DNA from: Bacteroidetes bacterium ADurb.Bin008
GTDB taxonomy: Bacteria > Bacteroidota > Bacteroidia > Bacteroidales > Tenuifilaceae
DNA length: 64,000 bases
Direction: 5' to 3'
Assembly (NCBI GenBank): GCA_002071445.1
Contig: MWFE01000024.1
Span: 49,528-113,527 of the forward strand
Shown here: piece after piece, positions 54,610 through 63,967 of the stretch
How the letters are laid out: each line of letters begins with the position of its first letter
How positions within the stretch are numbered: the first letter of the stretch is position 1
The notes under the pieces: model-generated
What the model was told of the DNA's origin: nothing
The model's input: only the letters and a program-made list of their open reading frames with translations
Databases searched by the model: none
Program-made: the position numbers and the translations under genes

Positions 54610-55776
54610 TTATACCACATTGATTTTTAAAACATTCAGGGCCAGCCTAAGGGCTGTGGTATAGTTTCCCGGTATAACCAAATGGTGATTCCCAAGGGGG
54701 TTGTTGAGAAAGTAATCACTCACTTTCTCTCCAATTTCCAGCACAACTTGTGTACGGCACACACTCTTTTTCTTGGGCTCGGTAACCAATCGTCCTGTGC
54801 CAACAAATGCTTTGGTAAGAGTATTGTTAAATCTGAAAAGTGTTACCTCATGGGCATCAATCTCGCCATCGATGGCCAATCCCTTACCTGTTTCGAAATG
54901 TGTGTCAAGAGAAAAATCTTTTAAAAGATTTGTGGGAACTGTGCAATGGGTTAGCAGTACTTTCTCACGGCTCACATGTGCAACGTTGGTCATCCAGGGA
55001 ACCATGCCCGTCAGTTCCTTCAATAGCATCATCCCCGTTATGGCAGTGATATCGCCCTCGCATCCTGCTGGAATGCCATCGGCCGAGAGTTTGGCCAGGG
55101 CAAGGCATGCGGTGGCATTGCACGACTCAATCATGGAAAAGCACTCCACCGTAATGGCATTTAGGCCCAAGTTCTTTATCAGTTTGGATAACGCTTCGTA
55201 AACTTTACCCGATTGGATAACGGCAGCGGTATCTGCGTGGTTGAAGGTTGAAATGAAATCGGGAGCAATGCTCTTTTGCCCATTGATGTCAATGCTTTCC
55301 CAGCCTATATCCACCTGTTCAACTCCAAGCTTTGTCTCAATGATAAACGGGTTAATGGTAGAGTTCACCAACCATTCCGATGGCTTTCCCACCATTCCGA
55401 ATTTCTGCCCACGTAAACGCCCCACGGCGTGCTTTGCCATGTGGAAAGCATCAACCGTCTCAGCCGACTTTGGATTATCCTTATCAAGCAGAATGCTTGA
55501 GATGTTGTTCTGGTTCATCCATGCTTTCACTTCGGTAGCTGCTGCCCACGAGTTGTCATCGGCCGAAGCGATGAGGAGGTAAAATCCATACTCCCTCACC
55601 GATTGCAAAGCGATGGCCTCCGAACCGCCCGTAAGAAAAACGAGGATATCGGGGTCCTTGTCCACAAATTCAACTTTGTCCTTGTGGAGCAACTTGGTAA
55701 GCTTCTGCTTTGCCTTGGAGAAAAGTTGCATATCGGTTGAAGAGTATGCCACAAGCTTTGCTCTAAGCTTTTCCAT
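54610..55776 (-). CDS. L-fucose/L-arabinose isomerase-like protein
   Basis: The 388-residue protein resembles the L-fucose isomerase-like family. The N-terminal part is a Rossmann-like domain; the middle has KPSEWLVNS, and the C-terminal part has MIESCNATACLALAKL, CEGDITAITG and a late NHHLVIPG, in positions that in fucose isomerase hold the metal ligands. It is shorter than true fucose isomerases (about 590 residues), so it is unlikely to be that enzyme, and the substrate is open. No sugar transport or kinase gene adjoins it. It lies in a minus-strand group with an EamA transporter and Dus. Confidence 0.72.
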   Translation of the reverse strand: MEKLRAKLVAYSSTDMQLFSKAKQKLTKLLHKDKVEFVDKDPDILVFLTGGSEAIALQSVREYGFYLLIASADDNSWAAATEVKAWMNQNNISSILLDKDNPKSAETVDAFHMAKHAVGRLRGQKFGMVGKPSEWLVNSTINPFIIETKLGVEQVDIGWESIDINGQKSIAPDFISTFNHADTAAVIQSGKVYEALSKLIKNLGLNAITVECFSMIESCNATACLALAKLSADGIPAGCEGDITAITGMMLLKELTGMVPWMTNVAHVSREKVLLTHCTVPTNLLKDFSLDTHFETGKGLAIDGEIDAHEVTLFRFNNTLTKAFVGTGRLVTEPKKKSVCRTQVVLEIGEKVSDYFLNNPLGNHHLVIPGNYTTALRLALNVLKINVV

Positions 55777-55844
55777 GATGCTTTCCTTTTTTATTGGTTA
55801 AACAAGAGCGGATGCAGGTTGCGAATATACAAATTTTGGAAAAT

Positions 55845-56762
55845 CTAAATACCCCTGCTCTTGCCAATTCTATTCAGCATGACGAGGGCAATGGCCACAA
55901 AAACCATTCCCACAATGGCAATGAGGGTTGGGCTCTCGTTGGGAAGAATCAGCCAGCTGAGGACAGCACCCAGCACCGGAATGATAAATTTCCAGAAATT
56001 CAGCTCCGACACCTTGACCCCGGGGCGTTTGAGTAGCGTGTACCAGATGGATATGGCTGCGGCCGACAAGAAGCTGAGCCATCCCAATGATGCGTAGTAT
56101 TCCAAAGGAAAGGGACCGGAGCGGTAACCCTCAGTAATAAGCCCAAGAACAAATAGCATGGCTCCGCCCAATATCATTGAAAATGAGCTGAGTATCAGTG
56201 GGGGTATTCGTCTTTTGTCGGCTGCCACCAGTATATTGCCAAATCCTGACATGATATTATTGGCAATCAGAATGATAATTCCAATTCCGATGCCTGCCGT
56301 TTCAGCCGCACTGCCAAATCCCTTTCTACCAATGCTGATAATGGCAATACCCACAAGACCCACTGTGATGCTAAGCAATTTCTTACCGGTGATGGTATCG
56401 CCGGGCATAAGGAAATGGGCAACAATGGCAATGAAAAGTGGTCCCGAACCTACCACCATGGCGCTGAGCGCACCGGGGACAAAACTCAATCCTTTGTAGA
56501 ACAGTGCGTATTGCAGAAAGGTTTGAACGAATCCCAGAAGGATTAGTTTACCAATGTTATTCCCAACCACTTTCATTGTGGATTTGAAACCAGGGATGAA
56601 TGGTAAAATCATAAGACCGGAAATGAAGAAACGGATGCCGGCAAACTGGAATGGTGCGTTGTATTTTAGGCCAATCTTAACCCCCACAAAGGCAGTAGCC
56701 CACAGCATGCATGCTATGATGGCCAAAAAATGGGTGGATTTATGTGCTGGTTGTGAGTTCAA
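55845..56762 (-). CDS. EamA/DMT family transporter
   Basis: The 305-residue protein has ten predicted membrane spans in two repeats of five, as in the drug/metabolite transporter superfamily with EamA domains. The pattern FLAIIACMLWATAFVGVKIGL at the start and the internal PGALSAMVVGSGPLF are typical. It may export amino acids or other small metabolites; the substrate cannot be read from sequence. It lies between the fucose-isomerase-like gene (68 bases) and dusB (22 bases), on the same strand. Confidence 0.85.
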   Translation of the reverse strand: MNSQPAHKSTHFLAIIACMLWATAFVGVKIGLKYNAPFQFAGIRFFISGLMILPFIPGFKSTMKVVGNNIGKLILLGFVQTFLQYALFYKGLSFVPGALSAMVVGSGPLFIAIVAHFLMPGDTITGKKLLSITVGLVGIAIISIGRKGFGSAAETAGIGIGIIILIANNIMSGFGNILVAADKRRIPPLILSSFSMILGGAMLFVLGLITEGYRSGPFPLEYYASLGWLSFLSAAAISIWYTLLKRPGVKVSELNFWKFIIPVLGAVLSWLILPNESPTLIAIVGMVFVAIALVMLNRIGKSRGI

Positions 56763-56784
56763 TTTTCTTTAAATAGTTTTAAGA

Positions 56785-57801
56785 TTAACCCCAAGGCGAA
56801 CTGCTTTGACTTTCATCCTGTACAAAACCGGCATACCGTTGGGCGATTAAATCCAACAATTGGATTATCTCCTCGGGTTCGTTGCTGGTTACCAGCTGCA
56901 GCCTTAGCTCCTTGAAATTGGGCAAACCCTTGAAATAGCAGCTGAAATGCCTTCGCATTTCCAGAATACCCCTTTTGTCCGGTTTAACCTCCAGCGATTT
57001 TGCGAAGTGCTCCTTGGCAATATCTACCTTTTCTTCCACTGTCAGGGGTTTCATTCTCTCACCGGTTTGCATAAAGTGCTTTATTTCCCTAAAAATCCAA
57101 GGTCTTCCATAGGTTGCGCGCCCTATCATTATGCCATCAACACCATAACGGTTAAACATCTCTACAGCCCTTTCGGGGCTGTTCACATCCCCGTTGCCAA
57201 TGATAGGGATGTGCATGCGCGGGTTGGCTTTCACCTCGCCAATCAGAGTCCAGTCGGCCTCACCCTTGTATAGCTGAGCCCTTGTCCTGCCATGTATGGT
57301 CAACGCTTTAATACCTACATCCTGCAGTTGTTCAGCAACGGACACAATATTCTTCGTGTTTTCGTCCCACCCTAACCTTGTTTTCACGGTAACGGGAATT
57401 TGCGTTGCATCCACAATCCGGCGGGTCATCTCCACCATTTTGGGGACATCCTTCATCATTCCCGAGCCCGCTCCGCGGTTGGCAATCTTTTTCACGGGGC
57501 ATCCAAAGTTGATGTCTATCACATCGGGATGGGCTTCGGTAACCATTTTGCATGCTTCAACCATGCTTTCTATCACATGGCCATATAGCTGGATTCCCAT
57601 GGGCCTTTCATGTTCGGAAATGTTGAGTTTCAACTGGCAACTCGAGGCATTGCGTATGAGCCCGTCGGAGTTGACGAATTCGGTGTACATCATATCCGCC
57701 CCAAACTGTTTGCACATGTATCGAAACGAGGGGTCGGTTACATCCTCCATGGGTGCAAGCAGCAGGGGTTTGTGCCCTAAGTCTATGTCTCCAATTTTCA
57801 C
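56785..57801 (-). CDS. dusB: tRNA-dihydrouridine synthase
   Basis: Dus enzymes reduce uridines in the tRNA D loop with FMN and NADPH. The family signature APMEDVTDPSFR is at the N-terminus, then YTEFVNSDGL, INFGCPVKKI with the catalytic Cys, KTRLGW, and TIHGRTRAQ. The open frame runs to a TTG at 57822, but a -7 box (57819-57826) sits on that codon. The GTG at 57801 gives MKIGDIDLGHKPLLLAP, the usual start, with a leader of about 11 bases. The product has 338 residues. The subfamily (DusB) is likely but not proved. Confidence 0.92.
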   Translation of the reverse strand: MKIGDIDLGHKPLLLAPMEDVTDPSFRYMCKQFGADMMYTEFVNSDGLIRNASSCQLKLNISEHERPMGIQLYGHVIESMVEACKMVTEAHPDVIDINFGCPVKKIANRGAGSGMMKDVPKMVEMTRRIVDATQIPVTVKTRLGWDENTKNIVSVAEQLQDVGIKALTIHGRTRAQLYKGEADWTLIGEVKANPRMHIPIIGNGDVNSPERAVEMFNRYGVDGIMIGRATYGRPWIFREIKHFMQTGERMKPLTVEEKVDIAKEHFAKSLEVKPDKRGILEMRRHFSCYFKGLPNFKELRLQLVTSNEPEEIIQLLDLIAQRYAGFVQDESQSSSPWG

Positions 57802-57818
57802 CGAAGTCCAAAATTTTG

Positions 57819-57826
57819 GCAAAAAT
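57819..57826 (-). promoter_or_regulatory. -7 promoter box for dusB
   Basis: The minus strand reads TATTTTTG, a match to TAnnTTTG. It overlaps the TTG that opens the longest dusB frame, so it supports initiation at the GTG at 57801. Confidence 0.5.
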
Positions 57827-57859
57827 AGGCAGTAATGTGCAAATAAAAATATCCTTACC

Positions 57860-57867
57860 TATCTTTG
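57860..57867 (+). promoter_or_regulatory. -7 promoter box for the CPBP protease gene
   Basis: TATCTTTG matches TAnnTTTG. With transcription starting near 57874, only the ATG at 57885 remains within the transcript, which excludes the longer frame from 57753 that would run back into dusB. No clear -33 element is present. Confidence 0.5.
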
Positions 57868-57884
57868 CCATCAAACATGTTAAC

Positions 57885-58772
57885 ATGGTTGACTCTTCGA
57901 GATTTAAATTATCCCCCTTCGCATCCATTTTACTTCTACTTTTTTTGGTTGCCATTGGATTTGTTCTGTTCCTTGCTATAGGTGTTCTGGTTGCAGCTCT
58001 GATTACCGGTAACTGGGAGTTTACTTCGCTGATTAGCGGCGATGCGTCTTCCTTTCAGGGGTTGATGGCGCTTAGGATAATACAGATATTCCAAACGATT
58101 GGCGTTTTCCTTTTTCCTGCATTGGTATTTGCGATAATACTATCGAAAAGGCCTTTTGCCATGCTGGGATTCAAAAGTGCAAACAGGGATTTTTTTTGGT
58201 TATCGGCTATCCTAATGTTTTTCTCTATGCCTGCCATCAACCTGATTGCTTCCATCAACGCCGAAATTCCGATGCCACAATGGATGGTTGAAATGGAGCA
58301 AGCTGCCGAAGCTTTAACAAAGGCATTCATGATTACCGAAAACTACGGAATTTTTGCGCTTAACTTGCTTATGGTTGGAGTTTTACCGGCATTAGGTGAG
58401 GAGCTTTTTTTCAGAGGGGTTCTTCAAAAGTTCTTTTGCAAACAGCTTGGAAGCAATTTTTTGGGAGTAGTATTAACCGCCCTGATCTTTAGTGCCGTTC
58501 ATTTGCAGTTTCAGGGGTTTATTCCGAGATTCCTGTTAGGTATGGTATTTGGCTATCTGTTCGTTTGGACCGGCTCCATTTGGATACCGATTCTTATGCA
58601 TTTTATAAACAATAGCCTTGCTGTTATGGTCTATTTTATGATTGGCAGGGGTTTAATTCCGGCCGAAACAGATACCATCGGAGGGTTGGCTGAACTATGG
58701 CAAATGGGAGTTATCAGCCTGGTAATATCGGTGGTATTACTTTGGGTGATCAGGAAGAAGGCAGTTACTTAG
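57885..58772 (+). CDS. CPBP family intramembrane metalloprotease
   Basis: The product of 295 residues is a membrane protein of the CAAX protease and bacteriocin-processing (CPBP) family. Eight or so spans carry the active-site motifs EELFFR (Glu172, Glu173, Arg177), SAVH (His206) and HFINN (His239, Asn243). The substrate is unknown; members process or modify peptides and membrane proteins. The ATG at 57885 is chosen because a -7 box lies 18 bases upstream. The last 8 bases overlap the convergent conserved unknown gene. Confidence 0.88.
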   Translation: MVDSSRFKLSPFASILLLLFLVAIGFVLFLAIGVLVAALITGNWEFTSLISGDASSFQGLMALRIIQIFQTIGVFLFPALVFAIILSKRPFAMLGFKSANRDFFWLSAILMFFSMPAINLIASINAEIPMPQWMVEMEQAAEALTKAFMITENYGIFALNLLMVGVLPALGEELFFRGVLQKFFCKQLGSNFLGVVLTALIFSAVHLQFQGFIPRFLLGMVFGYLFVWTGSIWIPILMHFINNSLAVMVYFMIGRGLIPAETDTIGGLAELWQMGVISLVISVVLLWVIRKKAVT

Positions 58773-59502
58773 GCATAAAATCGGCCAATTCTCTTTCCAG
58801 CAGTTGAAGCCCTTTAATTTCGTTTTTTCGGTATATATATACAAGCCCGTATTCTTTAGCGCGTTCGCGGCGTTCGTCGTCGGGTAGATCTTTAAAGGTC
58901 TCTTCCACCTCGTTCCATGTATTCAGTATTATGTCATCGGCTGTTTTGCGCAGATTTTCCAACTCGCCTTGCGCCCTTAACGTATTCTGTCGAAGTATCC
59001 TTTGACGGTTGTACATATCCACAAAGTTTTCGAACCTCACCTTAACAACGGCAATGGTAGGATTGGTTATTGGCGGATGCCCTTTGCTAATACGCTCGGT
59101 TTCGCCGGTAATGATTTTTTTACCCCACTCCATCAAATCCTTATCGAGGGTTATGTCGGGTAATTTCCGTTCGTCGATATCCATGCCATAGGTTTCTCTC
59201 ACCTTGTCGGGTAGTTCACCCCGGACGATGGCCATGTTAAGAACCTGTATAAAATGCGAGAGGTACAACCTGGCTTTTTTATAAACAGCTTGGTATTCCT
59301 TGTTCCTTTCCACCTGGTTGTTGTAGGCCGCTTTGTAGTGGGCCATGGCCTTTTCAAAATTGTTGATGAAAAGGCCAATTCTGGCGTAGGTGCTCTGCGA
59401 AAAGGCCAGCTTAAAGGGAGGGAGTTCCTTCCCTTTTTTTGCTGCAACCTTAAGTGCCCTAAGGCGGGCGTTATCGGTGTTTGGAAGACGACGGTAAGGC
59501 AT
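58765..59502 (-). CDS. conserved protein of unknown function
   Basis: The 245-residue protein is not recognised. It is soluble, charged and mostly helical, with no signal peptide or membrane span. It starts MPYRRLPNTDNARLRALK and contains two blocks that look conserved: FSQSTYARIGLFINNFEKAM and a central KVRFENFVDMYNRQRILRQ. I believe proteins of this kind occur across Bacteroidetes without a known role. It is followed by no close partner and lies end to end with the CPBP gene. Confidence 0.65.
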   Translation of the reverse strand: MPYRRLPNTDNARLRALKVAAKKGKELPPFKLAFSQSTYARIGLFINNFEKAMAHYKAAYNNQVERNKEYQAVYKKARLYLSHFIQVLNMAIVRGELPDKVRETYGMDIDERKLPDITLDKDLMEWGKKIITGETERISKGHPPITNPTIAVVKVRFENFVDMYNRQRILRQNTLRAQGELENLRKTADDIILNTWNEVEETFKDLPDDERRERAKEYGLVYIYRKNEIKGLQLLERELADFMPK

Positions 59503-59953
59503 AATCGTGGTGGTTAATTATGTGTTAGCAATGTGCGAATATAGTTATCGGGATATAAAAAAACAAGCCATTCGCAATTTTTTTATAGGGTAATAAAAAT
59601 AATTTCGCATCCTGTTTTCAGGCTGATTTACCATCAGAATTTCACATAATCTTGACCAAAGGATTTGTATTTAGTTTGCTGTGTAGCAACTATTTGCTTA
59701 TGCCTTGGGATGCCTGGTCTAAAAGCTTCAAGATGGAAGTTTTGGCCTCTATTCAGATGAGTTTAAAAATATTTTAAGATTATTCCGTCCATTTTTGCTC
59801 TTGGAAATGCTGACGAAATGATTTAGGGGGTCGGCATATACCCAAAAATAATCAATCCAATAATACTTCAAAAACCCATTGTTTACTTCAATGGAATGGC
59901 TGGTTATGGTACTATAAAATAATCGAATCCCTTTTTTTTGCTTTAAATAATGG
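59503..59953. other. AT-rich intergenic region
   Basis: The 451 bases between the conserved unknown and wecB contain no convincing open frame, RNA gene or hairpin with a T run. It should hold the promoter of the conserved unknown; a TATATTCG near 59535 on the minus strand is only a partial match. Confidence 0.5.
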
Positions 59954-61024
59954 TTACAGCGATTTTATATATTTTGCTATTCGCTCCGACGCCTTGCCGT
60001 TTCCATAAAGATCGATGTTAAAGTTGGGTTTTCGATTGATCATTTGCTCCCATGCTCTAAGAATAGTTTCTTTCTCGGGATAGGCAAGTAGGTTAAATCC
60101 ATGTTCAACCAATTCAACCCATTCGGTCTCTTGACGCATGGTTACACAGCATTTGCCAAAGAAAAAGGCCTCCTTCTGTAAACCTCCGCTATCGGTGAGC
60201 ACCAACGAGCAGCCTTTTAACAATTCCATCATATCGAAGTAGCCTACAGGAGGTATTTTCCGAAAATCGGTAATTATTCCCATAGACTTAATCAGCCCCT
60301 CTGTTCTGGGGTGAATGGGGACAACAACCTCCATTTTGCGATGAATTTCGTTGAGGGCTTCCACTATTCCTTTCAACTTTGCGGGGTCGTCGGTATTTTC
60401 TTGTCGATGGAATGTGGCTAACGCAAAGGGAGAATTTATTTTCAAATTCGACAAAATTTTAGAACGTTCAGCCGATTTTGCTCCGTAGTAAAGGGCTACA
60501 TCCTGCATAACATCACCGGTAATTTCGATACGACAGTTGAAATTGCCGAACCCTTCGGCCAAAAGATTTTGCACGGAAGCTTGCGTAGGGCAAAAAAGAT
60601 GTGAAGATACCCTGTCGGTAAGGATACGGTTCACCTCTTCGGGCATTTCCAAATTGAATGAACGCAGTCCTGCCTCGACGTGCGCCACGGATACGTGCAT
60701 TTTAACTGCTGCCAAAGCCCCTGCCAGTGTAGAGTTAGTATCTCCATATACCATGACAAGGGTTGGTTTCTCTGAGATGATAATTTGCTCTATGCCTTCC
60801 AGCATACGTCCGGTCATCGCGCCATGACTTAAACTATGTACGTTAAGGTTGTAATTGGGCAAGGGTATATCCATCTCATCGAAGAAAATTTTTGACATGT
60901 TATCGTCGAAGTGCTGACCCGTATGCACAATGATCTCCGGGATATTGTTTGTTTTAAGCTGCCTGCTAACAGCGGCAGCTTTGATAAACTGGGGTCGGGC
61001 GCCAATGATGGTTAAGATTTTCAT
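59954..61024 (-). CDS. wecB: UDP-N-acetylglucosamine 2-epimerase (non-hydrolysing)
   Basis: The enzyme interconverts UDP-GlcNAc and UDP-ManNAc for surface polysaccharide. The 356-residue protein has IIGARPQFIKAAAVSR at the start, VHTGQHFD, VYGDTNST, HVEAGLRSFNLEMPEEVNR with active-site residues, and LTDSGGLQKEA near the nucleotide-binding site. The ATG at 61024 (MKILTIIGARP) is preferred over 61033. It lies 55 bases downstream of a family 4 glycosyltransferase on the same strand, consistent with one polysaccharide locus continuing from that gene. Confidence 0.94.
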   Translation of the reverse strand: MKILTIIGARPQFIKAAAVSRQLKTNNIPEIIVHTGQHFDDNMSKIFFDEMDIPLPNYNLNVHSLSHGAMTGRMLEGIEQIIISEKPTLVMVYGDTNSTLAGALAAVKMHVSVAHVEAGLRSFNLEMPEEVNRILTDRVSSHLFCPTQASVQNLLAEGFGNFNCRIEITGDVMQDVALYYGAKSAERSKILSNLKINSPFALATFHRQENTDDPAKLKGIVEALNEIHRKMEVVVPIHPRTEGLIKSMGIITDFRKIPPVGYFDMMELLKGCSLVLTDSGGLQKEAFFFGKCCVTMRQETEWVELVEHGFNLLAYPEKETILRAWEQMINRKPNFNIDLYGNGKASERIAKYIKSL

Positions 61025-61079
61025 TGAAAACACATATTATTAACCACAAAAGTAATGATAATACTGATACTTGAAAGGC

Positions 61080-62393
61080 TTAGCCTTGCCCTTCGGAGTG
61101 TTTGGTAAGGTTAGATATGAGTTGTGCCAATCGTTTAGTTAAATTCTCTCTGGAGTATTCATCAATATTGCCTGTCGTTTGATCGGTAAGCGACAGTTTG
61201 TACTGATACCACAGCAATTGAACGCTGTCTTTAATGGCTTTACTGTTTGCAAACGATGCCACCATTCCCGAGCCTGTGGCAGTTAACAAATTGTCCAAAT
61301 CACCGCCGGAGGGAGCAATTGCCAGTATTGGCCGTTTGGCGGCCAGGTATTCAAATACTTTGCCGGTTAGTATGCCCGAAGCATTGGGGCTGTTGTTTAC
61401 TAAAAGCAAAAGGACTTGCGAGCGTTGCATTAATCTTATCCCCTCTTCGTGGGTAACGTAACCCAAAAACTTACAATGGTTTATGAGCCCTTCGGACTCA
61501 ATGCTATTAATAACTGAGGAATCGACATTGCCCACCAGTTGAATTGATAGTTTTGCAGAGAATTCTTCATCGGCTTTAGCCATTTCGCTTAAAACATTCC
61601 AAAGGACAGGGCAATTCCTATTAGGGGGTATGGTACCTACATGCGTTATGGTAAATTGCTCATCGCGCTTCTGAACGTTCTTGGGGAAGTCGTCCGCATC
61701 AAATCCGTTGGTAATCACCTCAACCTGTTTAGGATTATAACCCTCAAAGTCTTTTTTCATTTGAGGCGACACCACCACCACGCAATCAGCAGATTCTACC
61801 ACCTGTTTTTCTAAATGCAGATGTTTGGCCAGGGAGCGACTGTTCAGTTTAAGATTGTCTATGAAATCAATATTTGTCCACGGATCCCTAAAATCAGCCA
61901 CCCATGCAATGTTTAGTTTTTTCTTTAATGCCATACCAATGAGATGCATGCTATGTGGGGGGCCTGTAGTTACAATGGCTTCGATACCATTTTTGCAGAT
62001 ATACTTTTTCAGAAATCGAATGGAGGGCTTGATCCAAAGGACTCTGGGATCGGGAATAAAGCAATTTCCTCTTATCCAAATGGACAGCCTTGTAAATCGG
62101 TTGGGAGTATGGCCCTCAATGGAGGTAAAACCAACGCCGAAGTTGGTTTTCCGCCTTGCGAAAAGTCTAAATAGGGCATACGGTTCGAATATCCGCCGTT
62201 GTAATACCGTTAAATTATCTGGGATGTCCTTATGGAGCGAAGTGTCGAATAGGGATATATCAGGGTTTTTTGGTGTATAAACTACCGGCTCTATGCCAAA
62301 TTTTCTCAGGTATTTGATAAATTTCAGCCAACGCTGTACCCCACTTCCGCCGGATGGCGGCCAGTAATATGTAACAATCAGTACCTTTTGCAC
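61080..62393 (-). CDS. family 4 glycosyltransferase
   Basis: The 437-residue protein resembles GT4-type retaining glycosyltransferases. It begins with VLIVTYYWPPSGGSGVQRW, a common start for the group, has an N-terminal Rossmann domain with PPHSMHLIG, and a C-terminal domain with GTIPPNRNC and LLLLVNNSPNASGILTGKVFEYLAA, where the Glu binds the donor. The sugar and acceptor are unknown. It is followed by wecB on the same strand, so both probably serve surface polysaccharide. Confidence 0.88.
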   Translation of the reverse strand: MQKVLIVTYYWPPSGGSGVQRWLKFIKYLRKFGIEPVVYTPKNPDISLFDTSLHKDIPDNLTVLQRRIFEPYALFRLFARRKTNFGVGFTSIEGHTPNRFTRLSIWIRGNCFIPDPRVLWIKPSIRFLKKYICKNGIEAIVTTGPPHSMHLIGMALKKKLNIAWVADFRDPWTNIDFIDNLKLNSRSLAKHLHLEKQVVESADCVVVVSPQMKKDFEGYNPKQVEVITNGFDADDFPKNVQKRDEQFTITHVGTIPPNRNCPVLWNVLSEMAKADEEFSAKLSIQLVGNVDSSVINSIESEGLINHCKFLGYVTHEEGIRLMQRSQVLLLLVNNSPNASGILTGKVFEYLAAKRPILAIAPSGGDLDNLLTATGSGMVASFANSKAIKDSVQLLWYQYKLSLTDQTTGNIDEYSRENLTKRLAQLISNLTKHSEGQG

Positions 62394-62483
62394 TTACCGT
62401 TCAAACCCCTTTTTATAGGCTTAGTTAATACCTGAAAAACAGCCCTTATTAGTCAGAAAAGGCATTAAAATGAAACTTCAGGG

Positions 62484-63047
62484 CTATACTGTAAGAATAT
62501 CATGCTCTTTTCGAGCAAGAAGTTCATCCACTTTTTTGCTAAAACTGTCGGTCAACTTTTGTATTTCAGCCTCATAGTCCTTGGCTAAGTCTTCAGCAAG
62601 CCCACCCTTTTGAAGTTTTTTAATCTCTTCATTGCCATCGCGACGGGCATTCCTAAGGCTCACTCTGGCGTTTTCCCCTTCGTTCTTAACCTGCTTCACC
62701 AACTGCTTGCGACGTTCTTCGGTGAGTGCCGGAACGACAACCCTGATGATTTCCCCGTTGTTTTGTGGATTGAATCCCAGGTTGGCAGCCATGATTGCCT
62801 TTTCAATGGTGGGAATCATGGTTTTTTCCCAGGGTTGTATGGTTATTGTTCTGGCATCCGGTGCACCAATGCTAGAGACTTGTTGAAGTGGAGTGAGTGT
62901 CCCATAGTAGTCAACCATTACACTCATCAACATAGACGGACTTGCTTTTCCGGCCCTGATTCCGCGCAGCTCATTTTCCAAATGCTCAATGGCTTTGTTC
63001 ATGCGCTCGGTGGTGGTTTCAACAATAAAATCAGCTTCTTCTTTCAT
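62484..63047 (-). CDS. frr: ribosome recycling factor
   Basis: RRF separates the ribosome from mRNA after termination, together with EF-G. The 187-residue protein has LRGIRAGKASPSML, the central VDYYGTLTPLQQVSSI and the C-terminal LVKQVKNEGENARVSLRN typical of the family. It lies 31 bases after pyrH on the same strand, a very common pair. Confidence 0.97.
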   Translation of the reverse strand: MKEEADFIVETTTERMNKAIEHLENELRGIRAGKASPSMLMSVMVDYYGTLTPLQQVSSIGAPDARTITIQPWEKTMIPTIEKAIMAANLGFNPQNNGEIIRVVVPALTEERRKQLVKQVKNEGENARVSLRNARRDGNEEIKKLQKGGLAEDLAKDYEAEIQKLTDSFSKKVDELLARKEHDILTV

Positions 63048-63078
63048 GGCGTGAAAACATTTTTTCGTATAAAATTAT

Positions 63079-63789
63079 CTATTTTTTAACCAAAGTACCA
63101 ATTTTCTCACCCATTACAATACGTTTTAGGTTGCCGGGGGTATTCATGTCAAAAACAATAATGGGTAGCCCGTTTTCACTGCACATGGTAAATGCAGTAA
63201 GATCCATTATTTTCAACTTTTTGCTGTATGCCTCGTCATAAGTGAGAGTGTCATATTTTTGGGCCTTTGGGTCTTTCTCCGGGTCAGCGGTGTAAATACC
63301 ATCAACTCGTGTTCCTTTCAGCAAAGCATCAGCCTCTATCTCAATGGCTCTCAAAGCCGAGGCCGTATCGGTGGTAAAGAATGGATTGCCGGTACCTCCC
63401 GCAATTATTGTAACATGGCCACTTTTCAGGGCATCAATGGCTTTAAACTTTGTGTAAAGTTCGCCAACAGGTTCCATTTTTGTAGCTGTAAAAACCTTGG
63501 CTTTACCACCAACATTTTCGATGGCGCTTTGCAGAGCCAGGCTGTTGATAACCGTGGCCAGCATACCCATTTGATCGCCCTTAACCCTTTCGTACCCCTT
63601 GGTCAAGCCGCTTAGTCCCCTGAAAATATTACCCCCTCCAATCACAATACCCACCTCAATTCCAAAGGCTGCAACATCTTTAATTTGCTCAGCGTAGCTG
63701 TTTAGGACATCGGTGTTGATGCCATAGGCATCTTTCCCCATCAGGGCTTCGCCACTGAGTTTCAGGAGAACACGTTTATACTTTATCAT
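63079..63789 (-). CDS. pyrH: UMP kinase
   Basis: UMP kinase makes UDP from UMP and ATP. The product of 236 residues has KRVLLKLSGEALMG at the start, GIVIGGGNIFRG, DALLKGTRVDGIYTADPEKD and ICTEN-like CSENGLPIIVFDM near the C-terminus, all typical. The frame extends to 63831, but the ATG at 63789 (MIKYKRVLLK) is the family start. It is followed by frr. The usual upstream partners rpsB and tsf are not seen in the remaining 200 bases. Confidence 0.97.
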   Translation of the reverse strand: MIKYKRVLLKLSGEALMGKDAYGINTDVLNSYAEQIKDVAAFGIEVGIVIGGGNIFRGLSGLTKGYERVKGDQMGMLATVINSLALQSAIENVGGKAKVFTATKMEPVGELYTKFKAIDALKSGHVTIIAGGTGNPFFTTDTASALRAIEIEADALLKGTRVDGIYTADPEKDPKAQKYDTLTYDEAYSKKLKIMDLTAFTMCSENGLPIIVFDMNTPGNLKRIVMGEKIGTLVKK

Positions 63790-63927
63790 ACCATCGGATT
63801 TATGCGTAAAAATAATTAAAATTCTACACATTGCTTCATTCTTAGCATTTTGATTGTATTTACGCGGTTATTTGATGGAGTGATACCATAGTTAGTTCAC
63901 ACTCAAGTCTTGTAATTGTTATCATGG

Positions 63928-63967
63928 GGCTGTCTCAAAAGTAATTTGAGCAGCCTCTTTTTTTTTA
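63928..63967 (+). terminator. terminator-like hairpin near the window end
   Basis: GGCTGTCTCAAA (63928-63939) pairs with TTTGAGCAGCC (63945-63955) with a single bulged base and a 5-base loop, followed by a run of about nine T residues. No plus-strand gene precedes it, so which transcript it ends is unclear. The sequence also resembles the ends of some insertion sequences. Confidence 0.55.

Noticed and set aside
63928..63967. A complete insertion sequence at the window end
   Set aside because: Only one terminal-like repeat and no transposase gene is visible; a terminator explains the hairpin and T run equally well.
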